NCBI GenBank assembly: GCA_022767345.1
Contig: JALEOD010000010.1
Coordinates: 1 to 64,000 of the forward strand
Reading direction: 5' to 3'
From: Emergencia sp.
Lineage (GTDB): Bacteria; Bacillota; Clostridia; Peptostreptococcales; Anaerovoracaceae
DNA: 64,000 bases
A program made the translations under genes and the position numbers. Positions 35,127 to 44,822 of this stretch are shown one piece after another (within the stretch, counting starts at the first letter, position 1; every line of letters begins with the position of its first letter). The notes beneath the pieces are model-generated. The model worked only from the letters and a program-made list of their open reading frames with translations. It had not been told where the DNA came from and did no database searches.

Positions 35127-35585
35127 TTATTCTTCGATTTCGTTATACAGATACGCATTTAATATATTCTGCGGCGCATCGTAATAAAAACTGCTGTTGT
35201 AGTCGTCGATTTTCTCACTGACAAAGGAGTTATAGGCTGAGAACAGCGCGTCAATCACGTCGACGTTTTCTTCGCGGCAGATTCCCAGAATCAGTCGTTT
35301 GTAGACTTTGCCGATATCCCAGTGACTGGGAACGGAATATCGTGCGGCAGAAACGTTATCGAAACAGCCCTGCGTTAACCCCGCCTCTGTAATGAAATCT
35401 TCGCTGACGCGGTCGATATTGTCACTATGATAGACATCTGCCAGTTCGTAAATTTTTGCAATCCGCGCCTTGCCTAAAGTGTTTACAACGTCGACTCTTT
35501 TGTTGTGAGTTTTTCTTGCGATATAATCGATGAGGCCGCAGGTAAAAAATAAATCGTTTTCTTTTCTGTCTTCTCTTCCAATCAT
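35127..35585 (-). CDS. Hypothetical protein adjacent to a DUF3990 remnant
   Basis: The 152-residue protein begins NDLFFTCGLIDYIARKTHNK after a short basic start and includes YELADVYHSDNIDRVSEDFI. The first half resembles DUF3791-like small proteins that often neighbour DUF3990 genes in Clostridia. Its ATG at 35585 is one base after the stop of the DUF3990 frame, so the two were once an operon. Function unknown. Confidence 0.6.
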   Translation of the reverse strand: MIGREDRKENDLFFTCGLIDYIARKTHNKRVDVVNTLGKARIAKIYELADVYHSDNIDRVSEDFITEAGLTQGCFDNVSAARYSVPSHWDIGKVYKRLILGICREENVDVIDALFSAYNSFVSEKIDDYNSSFYYDAPQNILNAYLYNEIEE

Positions 35586-35586
35586 G

Positions 35587-35805
35587 TTACTGCACTTCCT
35601 CGCTTGCGACAAATTCCAGACACTTTAATGCGGACTCTGTACAAAAATTAATCTGGTGGGTTGGATATTTGAATTGGGTCAGAGCCCAGAACTGCTCGCG
35701 GGTAATGATTCCGTCAATGTAATCCGCGATGAAATTATAAATCTGGTCATTTGTCATAGCTCCGATGACGATATCGTAATCATGGAGAATGCCGTTTCGA
35801 CAGTT
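35587..35805 (-). pseudogene. 5'-truncated DUF3990 gene
   Basis: The minus-strand frame reads DYDIVIGAMTNDQIYNFIAD, then QINFCTESALKCLEFVAS before the stop at 35587. These are the C-terminal signatures of DUF3990. Homology stops near 35805, where the plus-strand amidohydrolase fragment begins, so the N-terminal part and promoter are lost. Confidence 0.75.
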
Positions 35806-35808
35806 AAT

Positions 35809-36769
35809 AATGGGCGGCTACGAAGAAATGCTGCGCCAGGCAGAGGGAACAGGCGTAAAAGTGCACGTTTCCCATGTCCATGTGATGAATATGGCGGTAG
35901 ATGAGAAAGGCGCTGCTGTGGCAGCGGAAAGGACGCTGGAATATTTTGAACAGGCGAGATCACGGGGTGTGGATTTGACCTTTGACGTGATTCCAAGTCC
36001 AAGCTGCTGCAATTTCACCCTGACGTCCTTTGGATATTACCTGAAGCCGCTGGTGCTGATGGCAGGCGGTCAGAAAGAGCTGGCAGAACTTTGGAAAACG
36101 GAAGATTTTCGCAGAAAACTTTATAAAATGATTGAAGACGGGAAACTTCCGGAACTGGATATCAACGCGGAGGATAATCTGCTGGCGGAACTGTGTGTGC
36201 TGAAGCACAAGAACCCTGTTTATGTGGGAAAGTACATTACGCAGTGCGCTGAAATTATGGGAGAAGAGCCTTTTGACGCGGCTATGGATATGTTCTGCGA
36301 AGACCTTGATATGGTAGCGGATTTTATCGTACCGTTCCTGGGCGAATCTGTAGATATTCTCTGCCGGTGCGACTATGCGATGCCTTGTTCTGACGGATTC
36401 GGTTTCTCAAAGGAAACGAACCTGATCGGTTGTGATGAGGCGCCGGCTTACCCCAACAGCATGAACATCGGGCTGATGCCGCGGTATTTGACCAGATACG
36501 GTGCTGAGGACTTTGAAAAGGCGGTGTATAAGGCAAGCGGGCTTCCGGCACAGCGCTTCGGTATCGAAAAGAGAGGCGTGCTGAAAGAGGGAAACTTTGC
36601 GGATCTGGTCATTTTGGACCGGGATAATCTGCATAGTTTCGATGAAGAGGAAAATCCTCTGCAGGACCCTGAGGGCATCAGCTATGTGCTGGTAAACGGA
36701 AAGGTTGCCTTTGGGCCTGACGGTCTTGCAAAGAACGGCACAGGCAGAATATTGCGCAAGACCATATAA
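35809..36769 (+). pseudogene. 5'-truncated N-acyl-D-amino acid deacylase-like amidohydrolase
   Basis: The frame continues a D-aminoacylase from the middle of the barrel (VKVHVSHVHVMN) through DYAMPCSDGFG to the end (GNFADLVILDRDNLHSFDEE, VLVNGKVAF). About 200 N-terminal residues, including the HxH metal motif, are missing. An ATG at 35789 gives an open frame of 326 residues, but its first codons lie in the DUF3990 remnant and there is no ribosome binding site. An inactive product is expected. It is a different subfamily from the intact enzyme at 44823-46178. Confidence 0.75.
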
Positions 36770-36803
36770 ATATGTAGATATTATTATTTGAAAGAAGTAA
36801 AAT

Positions 36804-36846
36804 AAAAGCTGTCAGACAGTGTGAGAACACAGTCTGGCAGCTTTTT
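36804..36846 (+). terminator. Terminator after the amidohydrolase fragment
   Basis: AAAAGCTGTCAGAC pairs with GTCTGGCAGCTTTT (G-T pairs included), followed by T. Confidence 0.8.
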
Positions 36847-36946
36847 GCCGGGAAAAATTTTTGGTTAAAAAAGTACTGAAACAGTTTAAATTTGTGTATT
36901 GCTATTGATTTTTATAAAAAATACAATAAATAAAAGGAGAAAAATT

Positions 36947-38302
36947 ATGAAAAAGTACGAGAATCTGCTGAAAATTTACGGGAAACAGGTCACCTATATA
37001 CCCTTTCATTTGAGTGAAAATTTGAGGCTGCTCTATGTGCTTTCCGGCAGTATAAGCTGCAGATGGGTTGCAGGGGAACACACGCTGACTGCAGGCCAGA
37101 TTGAAATTGTCAATATTGGAGAGCCTTTCTGCATTGAACGGTGCAGTGAGGACAACTTGATTTTATTCTTTGAAATTGAAAAGGACAAGTCGGTGGAGTA
37201 TTGCGACCTCATCGACGATGGACTATATAACTGCAATACCACGCTTTTTTATGATTCCACTACAGATTTAAAGGCGCAGGAAAAGTTGAAGGAAAAGCTG
37301 CAAATGCTGTATTGCAGCTGTATGAAAGATGAAAGCCGGGCCGAAGTGGAAAGAAGGCTCTGCGATATTGTCAATTTTATCGCAGACAACTGTCACGATC
37401 TTTTGAATATGCTCAATGCCAAGCGAGGCATGGACCCCAGGGCGGAGCGATTTTTGCGTATCTATACCTACATGTATAACCATTGCGATGAAAAAATCAA
37501 TCTGAAGCAGCTGGCAGACTGTGAGTATGTGAGCCAGCAGTATTTGTCCAAAGAATTTAACGAGCGGCTGAATATGAATTTTAAGGATACACTGGAATAT
37601 TACCGTATCATTCAGTCGGTGCGGTATCTGATTCAGGGGCAGAAAAACGTAACGATGATTTCTGAGCTTTGCGGGTTTTCTGCACCGAGGTATTTTTATA
37701 AGCATTTCGGGATTTACTTGAAATGTACCCCGGCGGAGTTTCGCAGCCGCTACCTTTCCAGAAGTGAGCAGGTCAGGGAGATTGAGCCGGCAGACAGCTG
37801 CATTACAGAGCTTTTGCTGAAGCTGCAGCGGGTTAAAGAGGACGGCGCAAAGAACAGGGACAGCATGGTGCAAGGGCAGTCTCAAAAGTCTTTTGCTGCG
37901 GAAAAACGCCTGCAGTTTAACAAGAGGAAGGTAAGCAGAGATTTAGTCGTGGTGCTGATGGAATTTGCAAGAAAGCACCTGCCTGAGGGAGTGGAAGTGA
38001 TGAAGATTTCCGGAACTTCTGCAAGAAGTCAGATGGCAGAGCTTCTAGCGTGCAGCACGCCGCCTGTGATACTGGTTTTCTATACCAGAAAGGGCAGCTG
38101 TGATGACAGTAGAGAGTTTGCCAGGAAAGTAGGCGAGACGGGAATCGGAGCGCACCTGATGAGTCAGCTGGCAGAAACCAACGGCCTTTGCTGCCGGCTG
38201 GATTTTGACCTTTTGTTTTATGAAGAAGAAATCTGCAGGATTCTTGGAATCGATAAAAACTTTCAGCCGCTTCTGGCGGCCATGACGGGCTACTGTGTAT
38301 GA
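36947..38302 (+). CDS. AraC-family regulator with an extra C-terminal domain
   Basis: The 451-residue protein has an N-terminal cupin-like sensor (LTAGQIEIVNIGEPFCIE), an AraC-type double HTH at about 165-265 (NLKQLADCEYVSQQYLSKEF, then ISELCGFSAPRYFYKHFGIY), and a further 170 residues. The last part (SRDLVVVLMEFARKHLPEGV, GIGAHLMSQLAETNGLCCRL, ILGIDKNFQPLLAAMTGY) resembles the second half of a nitroreductase-type flavoprotein, although this is only a visual match. It precedes the second peptide operon and probably controls it. ATG 36947 follows AAAGGAGAAAAATT. Confidence 0.82.
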   Translation: MKKYENLLKIYGKQVTYIPFHLSENLRLLYVLSGSISCRWVAGEHTLTAGQIEIVNIGEPFCIERCSEDNLILFFEIEKDKSVEYCDLIDDGLYNCNTTLFYDSTTDLKAQEKLKEKLQMLYCSCMKDESRAEVERRLCDIVNFIADNCHDLLNMLNAKRGMDPRAERFLRIYTYMYNHCDEKINLKQLADCEYVSQQYLSKEFNERLNMNFKDTLEYYRIIQSVRYLIQGQKNVTMISELCGFSAPRYFYKHFGIYLKCTPAEFRSRYLSRSEQVREIEPADSCITELLLKLQRVKEDGAKNRDSMVQGQSQKSFAAEKRLQFNKRKVSRDLVVVLMEFARKHLPEGVEVMKISGTSARSQMAELLACSTPPVILVFYTRKGSCDDSREFARKVGETGIGAHLMSQLAETNGLCCRLDFDLLFYEEEICRILGIDKNFQPLLAAMTGYCV

Positions 38303-38370
38303 CCTCGTCAGTCGGGAGAAGTAGGTCTTTCGGCTGTTGATGTATAAAATCGAAAAGGAGAAAAAGAAAA

Positions 38371-39957
38371 ATGTTAAAGAAACAGAAAAAGCTTACTGCA
38401 ATTTTGCTGGTAATGCTGCTGGCAGCGGTTACGCTGATGAGTGGCTGCGGCGGCAACAGCAGCAGTGAAGGCGAAGGCAGCAATACGCTGGTCATTGCCG
38501 TGCAGGATGAGGTTGAAGGTACTGATATTCAGCAGATCGGCTGGACCAACGTGGTACACGAACTGATTTACAGTCCGCTGGTTACTTACAGCAGGGATTT
38601 GGAGGAAATTCAGCCATGCTTTGCGGAAAGCTATGAGGTTTCCGACGATGGCCTTTCGATTACATTCCATCTCTTTGCGGATTCTAAATTCTCTAACGGA
38701 GATCCGCTGACAGCAGAAAGCGTAAAGAAATCGGTTCTGCGTATGAAAGAAATCAGTGAGTACTCCGGAGACGTAGAGGCGATTGAAGATATCGAAGTCA
38801 TCGACGATACAACACTGGTTTACCATCTGTCCGAACCGGCAGCATATATGTGGGCAAGCCTGTGCAGTGACTTCGGCGGCGTGGTTCACGTTGACAAAGC
38901 AGACGAAATGGGCAAGGACGAATATAACCGCTGCGCAGTGACCAACGGCATGTTCATGGTAAAAGACTGGCAGGCAGGTTCTCAGATTATTCTTGAAAAG
39001 AACCCGAACTTCAGAACAGCAAACCCTAACGTAGAAAACAAAGAACTGGCACAGTTCGATGAAATTATCGTCCGCTTTATCCCTGACGAATTTACAAGAG
39101 TCAGCGAGCTGGAAGCAGGCAACGTAGATATCGCCTACAATATTCCGGCAGCAAGCCGTGAGGATTTAAAAGCAAATGACGACGTCAATGTTTACGAATA
39201 TGAGCAGGCAGGCGTAGCATATATGATGATGAATACAGATACAGCGCCTCTTGATGACATCAAAGTGCGTCAGGCAATCAATCTGGCAATCGACAAAGAA
39301 GCGCTGGCAACGTCGATGAATAACGTAATTGAGCCGACTTACGGATTCATTTCCAAAGCCCAGGCAGGTTACAGTGAAACAAAAGAAGCAGAACTGGCAA
39401 AGCTTTACAAGTTCGACCAGGAAAAAGCCAAGAGTCTGCTCAAAGAAGCAGGATATGAGGATAAGGACGGTGACGGCTTTGTTGAAAAAGACGGAAAGAA
39501 GCTGACCTTTGAATTCTGTTCCTCAACAGACAGAGCTACCGCAAAAGCTTCCGCACCGGTACTGCAGGACCAGCTGAAGCAGATTGGTATCGATATGGAA
39601 ATCAGAGAATACGAAGGACCGTACATCAAGCAGCTGATGAGAGATAACAACTATCAGTCCGCTTCCAGAAACTTTGAATGGGTTGACGCCGACATTCTCT
39701 ACTACGTATTTACAGAAGCCTCCGGTTACCCTTGGCACGATGAAACTGTAACGAAGAAGCTGGAAGAAGCCCGTTACATCACCGACACAGAAGAACGTGT
39801 GAAGAAGTACGAGGAATTCCACGACGCAATCTTTGCGCAGATGCCGGCAGTTTCCCTGTTTGCAGATATTGAATGTATCGCAACAAGAAGCAATATCAAG
39901 GGCTTTGCAGTAACAAATGATGGAAGAAGTTTATTTAATGATGCAGTAAAGGAGTAG
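38371..39957 (+). CDS. Peptide ABC transporter substrate-binding lipoprotein, operon 2
   Basis: The 528-residue binding protein has a lipoprotein signal with lipobox MSGC at residues 24-27 or so. SBP_bac_5 landmarks follow: YSPLVTYSRDLEEIQPCFAE, DPLTAESVKKSVLRMKE and VRQAINLAIDKEALA. Ribosome binding site AAAGGAGAAAAAG. It heads an operon with a serine hydrolase, two permeases, two ATPases and a D-aminoacylase, so the ligand may be a peptide with D-residues or an N-acylated D-amino acid. Confidence 0.94.
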   Translation: MLKKQKKLTAILLVMLLAAVTLMSGCGGNSSSEGEGSNTLVIAVQDEVEGTDIQQIGWTNVVHELIYSPLVTYSRDLEEIQPCFAESYEVSDDGLSITFHLFADSKFSNGDPLTAESVKKSVLRMKEISEYSGDVEAIEDIEVIDDTTLVYHLSEPAAYMWASLCSDFGGVVHVDKADEMGKDEYNRCAVTNGMFMVKDWQAGSQIILEKNPNFRTANPNVENKELAQFDEIIVRFIPDEFTRVSELEAGNVDIAYNIPAASREDLKANDDVNVYEYEQAGVAYMMMNTDTAPLDDIKVRQAINLAIDKEALATSMNNVIEPTYGFISKAQAGYSETKEAELAKLYKFDQEKAKSLLKEAGYEDKDGDGFVEKDGKKLTFEFCSSTDRATAKASAPVLQDQLKQIGIDMEIREYEGPYIKQLMRDNNYQSASRNFEWVDADILYYVFTEASGYPWHDETVTKKLEEARYITDTEERVKKYEEFHDAIFAQMPAVSLFADIECIATRSNIKGFAVTNDGRSLFNDAVKE

Positions 39958-39960
39958 CCT

Positions 39961-40995
39961 ATGAATCGCAGAGACAGCCTTGAACAGCGGCTGGACGCCG
40001 TGATTTCACCGGTTATGAACGACCATACACCGGGCATGGCGCTCTTAATTGCAGAGGGTGATGAGATTATTTTCCGCAAAGCCTATGGCATGGCGGATTT
40101 GGAGAAAGGCAGACGGATTACGCCGGAAGACAACTTTGTAATCGCCTCCAACACCAAACAGTTTACCTGTTTTGCAGTGTTAATGCTGAAGGAGCAGGGT
40201 CTGCTTTCTTTAGATGAAACTGTGGACCGGTTTTTCCCTGACTTTCCGCCTTTCTGCAAGAAAATTACAGTGCGGCAGCTGATGTGCCATCAGTCGGGCA
40301 TTAAAGAGTATTTCGACGACAGCACATGGCAGCAGTGGTCGCAGGCAGCAAAAGCAGATACGAAAGATATGCTGGAAATCATTAAAACCTTTGATGTGCT
40401 CGACTTTGAGCCGGGCAGCCGGTACAGCTACAGCAATTCTGCCTACGTTATGCTGGGCGCTATTGTAGAGCAGCTTTCGGGTATGCCTTTTGGAAAATTC
40501 CTGGAGGAAAAGATTTTAAAGCCTGTCGGCATGCTTCAGTCTTTTGCCCCTGATACGATGGATCAAAGACCTGCTTCGCTGATTGAAGGTTACGAGTTGC
40601 AGCCGGACGGAAGCTTTGAAAAACAGCCTTACGATATGAAACTGGTCGGTTATGCCGACGGCAACATTCAGTCCAACGTGGACGATATGCTGAAATGGCA
40701 TAAGCACCTTTATGAAAGCACAGAAGCATGTTTTCTGGCAAGAGAGGCAATGGCGGAAGCTTTTCAGGAGAACTATCTGGCAGATGGCAGCAAATCCGGA
40801 TACGGTCTGGGCTTTTTCCTGGACGGAGAAACGCCGGGCCACAAAGAAATCTGGCATACCGGCGGAACGATGGGTTTCATTTCCAGATGTTCAAGGTATG
40901 TAGATGACCGGATTTCGGTTATCATGCTCACCAATTATGCGGGACTGCCGAAGAATCAATTATATGAAAAAATCGTGGCAGAAATATTCGCATAA
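39961..40995 (+). CDS. Beta-lactamase-family serine hydrolase (class C-like; possible D-aminopeptidase)
   Basis: The 344-residue protein has the serine hydrolase triad of this fold: SNTK (SxxK), YSNS (YxN) and HTGG (third motif). It lacks a signal peptide, so it acts in the cytoplasm and is not a typical beta-lactamase. Homologues include D-aminopeptidase and esterases. Position directly after the binding-protein gene (three bases) and in one operon with a D-aminoacylase favours action on peptides containing D-amino acids. Confidence 0.88.
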   Translation: MNRRDSLEQRLDAVISPVMNDHTPGMALLIAEGDEIIFRKAYGMADLEKGRRITPEDNFVIASNTKQFTCFAVLMLKEQGLLSLDETVDRFFPDFPPFCKKITVRQLMCHQSGIKEYFDDSTWQQWSQAAKADTKDMLEIIKTFDVLDFEPGSRYSYSNSAYVMLGAIVEQLSGMPFGKFLEEKILKPVGMLQSFAPDTMDQRPASLIEGYELQPDGSFEKQPYDMKLVGYADGNIQSNVDDMLKWHKHLYESTEACFLAREAMAEAFQENYLADGSKSGYGLGFFLDGETPGHKEIWHTGGTMGFISRCSRYVDDRISVIMLTNYAGLPKNQLYEKIVAEIFA

Positions 40996-41012
40996 CAGTA
41001 ATAGCTAAGGCG

Positions 41013-41040
41013 GGGGCAGAGGAAGTCGTTCCTCTGCCCC
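41013..41040 (+). promoter_or_regulatory. Strong intercistronic hairpin
   Basis: GGGGCAGAGGAA and TTCCTCTGCCCC form a perfect 12-bp stem with a GTCG loop, without a T-run. It stands between the serine hydrolase and permease genes and may stabilise the upstream message. Confidence 0.6.
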
Positions 41041-41061
41041 TGCCTGATTGGAGGAATCAAT

Positions 41062-41991
41062 TTGAATGATATTATGCGTTACATTATCAAACGGCTCCTC
41101 ATCGGTATATTAGTTGTACTGTTTGTAACCGTTCTGATATTCAGTATCATGCAGGCCATGCCGGGAAATCCGGTGGACTTAATGGTGGATACCAGAGTGT
41201 CTGCAGAAAAAGTAGAAGAAATCAAGGCGGAATGGGGACTGGACAAACCGCCGGCAGTACAGTATTTTTACTGGCTGGGAAACATCATGCGGGGAAATTT
41301 TGGCATGTCAATTTCGCTGAAACAAAACGTCAGCGATTTGATTTTGCAGCGTCTTCCTTACACCCTGCTTTTGACAGGAGCAGCGCTGGTTATTGAATAT
41401 TTGCTGGCAATTCCGCTGGGACTTTTAGCAGCAGTTCGCAAGAATAAATTTGCGGACAAGGCTTTGACCGTAACTACAGTTGTCCTTTGGTCTATGCCGC
41501 CGTTTTGGCTTGGCGTGCTGTTAATGCTGATTTTCAGCATCCATCTGAACATCCTGCCCCTTTCCGGCTACAGCGGATTCGCTTCGCTGATTCTGCCGGC
41601 GCTGACTTTGTCCCTGCCGGCTTTGGCGCAGATTTTCCGTTTAACCAGATCGGAAGTCCTCGACGTGCTGGATGAAAAATACGTGACCACAGCTTACGCA
41701 AAGGGCATTGAAGATAAAAAAATTCTCGTGCGCCACGTCCTTAGAAATGCGCTGATTCCGGTAACAGTTATGTTTTTCCTGTCGCTGCCGTGGCTCATTG
41801 GCGGCGCAGTAGTAGTGGAAAATGTTTTCGCATGGCCGGGTATGGGTCAGCTGCTGTGGAAAGGAATTGCAAAGCAGGACTTTGTAATTGTGCAGGGAAT
41901 CGTATTCGTTATTACAATTCTGACGGTCATCTGCAATATCATAGGCGATATGATATCGGGCATTTTGGATCCGCGTATTCGCTTGGAATAG
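41062..41991 (+). CDS. Peptide ABC transporter permease, DppB type, operon 2
   Basis: The 309-residue membrane protein has six spans, MRYIIKRLLIGILVVLFVTV at the start, AMPGNPVDLMVD and an EAA loop (KYVTTAYAKGIEDKKILVRH). TTG 41062 follows TTGGAGG at seven bases; ATG 41074 is an alternative. It is ten bases before the DppC-type gene. Confidence 0.93.
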   Translation: MNDIMRYIIKRLLIGILVVLFVTVLIFSIMQAMPGNPVDLMVDTRVSAEKVEEIKAEWGLDKPPAVQYFYWLGNIMRGNFGMSISLKQNVSDLILQRLPYTLLLTGAALVIEYLLAIPLGLLAAVRKNKFADKALTVTTVVLWSMPPFWLGVLLMLIFSIHLNILPLSGYSGFASLILPALTLSLPALAQIFRLTRSEVLDVLDEKYVTTAYAKGIEDKKILVRHVLRNALIPVTVMFFLSLPWLIGGAVVVENVFAWPGMGQLLWKGIAKQDFVIVQGIVFVITILTVICNIIGDMISGILDPRIRLE

Positions 41992-42001
41992 GAGGCAGCA
42001 T

Positions 42002-42835
42002 ATGAGAAAAGAAAAATTAAAACTGATGCTGCACAACAAGATGTTTGTAATCGGTGCAGTGCTGTTTCTTGCGGTGATTTTTGTGGTAATCTTTGCGCCA
42101 ATACTGGCGCCGCACACCTATACAGAGCAGAACATGTCGATGCGTCTTGCAAAACCCTGCGGGGAGTATCCTTTGGGAACTGACCAGTACGGCAGATGTA
42201 TTCTGAGCAGAGTTATCTACGGCTCACGAATCGCTCTGGGCGTCGGTATTGTAGCAGTGGTAATTGAAACTTTAATCGGCGTAACCTTAGGGATTATCGC
42301 CGGATATTACGGAAAAAAGATAGATAAAGTGGTCCTCTTTGTGACGGATACCACATGGTCCATTCCGCCGATTATTCTGGCGATGGCAATCGTTTTGATG
42401 TTAGGCTCCAGTGCACAGAATGTAGCCATTGCGGTGGCTGTTGTCAGCTGGGCGCAGTTCACAAAGATTGTCCGTGCAAAAGTGCAGTCGCTGAAAGGAC
42501 TGTCTTACATAGAGGCTGCAAAAATTTGCGGCGAAAAGGATATTTCCATCATACTTCGCTACATCCTGCCGAATCTGGTGTCTACCATCATTATTCTGGC
42601 AACTCTTGCTTTACCGTCGGCAATCCTGTCGACCACTTCCATGGGATTTTTAGGACTGGGTGCGCAGCAGCCGCTGCCTGACTGGGGCATGATTCTGTCC
42701 GAGGGAATTCAGTACATCAGAAACGCACCGTGGATTTCCATGGCGCCGGGTATTGCTATCGTATGGACAGTGCTGGGCTTCAATCTGGTCGGTGAAGGCA
42801 TCAAGGAACTGCTGGATCCTCGGCTGAAAGTGTAA
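42002..42835 (+). CDS. Peptide ABC transporter permease, DppC type, operon 2
   Basis: The 277-residue partner permease has YPLGTDQYGRCILSRVIYGS, an EAA loop (SYIEAAKICGEKDISIILRY) and the ending ELLDPRLKV. Ribosome binding site TAGGAGGCAGCAT. The usual Asp of the GRDxxSR segment is Cys here (GRC), a minor difference. Confidence 0.93.
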   Translation: MRKEKLKLMLHNKMFVIGAVLFLAVIFVVIFAPILAPHTYTEQNMSMRLAKPCGEYPLGTDQYGRCILSRVIYGSRIALGVGIVAVVIETLIGVTLGIIAGYYGKKIDKVVLFVTDTTWSIPPIILAMAIVLMLGSSAQNVAIAVAVVSWAQFTKIVRAKVQSLKGLSYIEAAKICGEKDISIILRYILPNLVSTIIILATLALPSAILSTTSMGFLGLGAQQPLPDWGMILSEGIQYIRNAPWISMAPGIAIVWTVLGFNLVGEGIKELLDPRLKV

Positions 42836-42848
42836 GGAGGGGTGAATC

Positions 42849-43829
42849 ATGAAAGAAAACCTTTTAGAAGTTAGAGATTTATGTATTCAGTTTGAAACCC
42901 AGGGCGGTACCGTAAAGGCGGTCGACAACGTCAGCTTCGACATCAAAAAAGGCGAAGTTTTTGCGCTGGTCGGCGAGTCGGGCTGCGGAAAATCCACAAC
43001 TGCCATGGGCGTTATGCAGCTGATTAAATCGCCGGGAAAAATCAGCGGCGGCCAGGTTAATTTTGACGGAAGAGATTTGCTCACCCTGACACGTCAGGAG
43101 ATGACCAAGGTGCGGGGAAGCGAAATCGGCATGATTTTCCAAAATCCGCTGGATTCCCTGAACCCTGTCTATACCGTAGGCACACAGATGATGGAGGGCC
43201 TTATGGTAGAAAAGATGGACAAGGAGCAGGCATACAAGGTTGCCTTTGATATGCTCCGGGACGTAAAGCTGTCCGACGTGGAGTCGAGAATGAAATCCTA
43301 CCCTCACGAAATCAGCGGCGGTATGCGGCAGCGTGTTATGATCGGCATGATGCTTTGCAGAAATCCGAAGCTGCTCATTGCCGATGAGCCTACTACGGCT
43401 CTGGATGTGACGATTCAGGCGGGCATTATCGAGCTGATGAACGAGCTGCGTCAGAAATATGATTCGGCAATTTTGATGATTACCCACGACTTTGGTATTG
43501 TGGCAGATATTGCAGACCGGGTAGGCGTTATGTATGCGGGAAATCTCATTGAAGTGGGAGAGGTCTTTGAAATCTTTGATAATCCAAAACACCCGTATAC
43601 AAAGCTTTTGATGAAAGCGCTGCCGACCATTACAAAGGAAGAAGGCAGATTGCAGACAATCAAAGGATTTGTGCCGAATTTGGCAGAGGAAAGAGCGGGC
43701 TGCAATTTTGCCGATCGGTGTCCGAACTGTATGCCGGCGTGCAGAGAGAGAAAGCCTGTCCTCAGAGAAGTTTCGGAAAACCATCTGTGCGCATGCCTGA
43801 TGGAGGAGGGAGGTCAGGAAAATGAATAA
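42849..43829 (+). CDS. Peptide ABC transporter ATP-binding protein, DppD type, operon 2
   Basis: The 326-residue ATPase has Walker A GESGCGKST, signature ISGGMRQRV, Walker B LLIADEPTTALDV, ITHDFG and the C-terminal Cys motif CNFADRCPNCMPAC. It overlaps the second ATPase gene by eight bases. Ribosome binding site AAGGAGGGGTG. Confidence 0.94.
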   Translation: MKENLLEVRDLCIQFETQGGTVKAVDNVSFDIKKGEVFALVGESGCGKSTTAMGVMQLIKSPGKISGGQVNFDGRDLLTLTRQEMTKVRGSEIGMIFQNPLDSLNPVYTVGTQMMEGLMVEKMDKEQAYKVAFDMLRDVKLSDVESRMKSYPHEISGGMRQRVMIGMMLCRNPKLLIADEPTTALDVTIQAGIIELMNELRQKYDSAILMITHDFGIVADIADRVGVMYAGNLIEVGEVFEIFDNPKHPYTKLLMKALPTITKEEGRLQTIKGFVPNLAEERAGCNFADRCPNCMPACRERKPVLREVSENHLCACLMEEGGQENE

Positions 43830-44802
43830 CGAAGCAAAAGACGCTACTTTATTGCAGATTGAGCATTTGAAAAAATACTTTCCCCTGCGGAGAGATAAGA
43901 AAAACAGCTTTGTCCGTGCCGTCGACGATGTGACCTTAGATGTTTACCGCGGGGAAACGCTGGGACTTGTAGGGGAGAGCGGAAGCGGCAAGACAACTTT
44001 GGCGAAAATGATTTTAGGGTTGCTGCCTCCGACAGAAGGCTCTATTTACCTAAGCGGTATGGACGTTTGGGACAAGAAAAATAAAAAGGCTCTGCGGCAG
44101 AGCGTAGGCGCGGTTTTTCAGGATCCGGCTTCCTCGCTGAACCCAAGGGCGTCTATCTATCGGTCACTGGAAAGACCCCTGCTGATTAACGGCTACAACA
44201 AGGAAAGCGCCAAGGAACTGATTTATGAAACGGCAGAGAAAATTAATATTGGTCTGGAGCTTCTGGACAGATTTCCCCATGAACTGTCCGGCGGTCAGCA
44301 GCAGAGAGTCAGCATTGCCCGTGCGATTATGCTGAGGCCAAAATGTCTGGTGCTGGACGAACCTACCAGTGCGCTGGACGTGTCGGTGCAGGCCCAGACG
44401 CTGAATGAACTTTTGAAGCTGCAAAGCGAGCTGGGCATGACCTATCTGTTCATCACCCACAATCTTTCCGTGGTGCGATACATGAGCGACCGCATCTGCG
44501 TGATGTATGGCGGAAAAATCATGGAAATCGGCAAAAGCGCTGATGTTTACAATCACTGTACCCACCCGTACACCTTCGGTCTGCTTTCTTCTGTGCCGCC
44601 CCTTCACCCGAAAGAACGGTATCGCAAAAAGTACCTGCTCAGCGGCGATATGCCCAGCTTAACAGAAGAAACTGCCGGCTGCCGTTTTGCCAGCAGGTGT
44701 AAATACTGCAAGGAAATCTGCCAAAGCCGGGCGCCGGAAATGAAAGAAGTAGGAGACGGACATTTTTCTGCCTGCCATTTTGCAGGTGAACTGGAATTTT
44801 AA
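43822..44802 (+). CDS. Peptide ABC transporter ATP-binding protein, DppF type, operon 2
   Basis: The 326-residue ATPase has Walker A GESGSGKTT, a normal signature LSGGQQQRV, Walker B CLVLDEPTSALDV, ITHNLS and CRFASRCKYCKEIC at the C-terminus. It differs from the operon-1 copy, whose signature is LDGGR. It ends 20 bases before the D-aminoacylase start. Confidence 0.94.
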   Translation: MNNEAKDATLLQIEHLKKYFPLRRDKKNSFVRAVDDVTLDVYRGETLGLVGESGSGKTTLAKMILGLLPPTEGSIYLSGMDVWDKKNKKALRQSVGAVFQDPASSLNPRASIYRSLERPLLINGYNKESAKELIYETAEKINIGLELLDRFPHELSGGQQQRVSIARAIMLRPKCLVLDEPTSALDVSVQAQTLNELLKLQSELGMTYLFITHNLSVVRYMSDRICVMYGGKIMEIGKSADVYNHCTHPYTFGLLSSVPPLHPKERYRKKYLLSGDMPSLTEETAGCRFASRCKYCKEICQSRAPEMKEVGDGHFSACHFAGELEF

Positions 44803-44822
44803 GGTTGAAGCGAGGAGAAATT

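Noticed and set aside
35789-36769. Intact amidohydrolase of 326 residues
   Set aside because: The N-terminal half of the barrel with the HxH metal motif is missing and the first codons belong to an opposite-strand gene remnant.
39961-40995. Secreted beta-lactamase resistance gene
   Set aside because: There is no signal peptide and the gene is inside a peptide transport operon.
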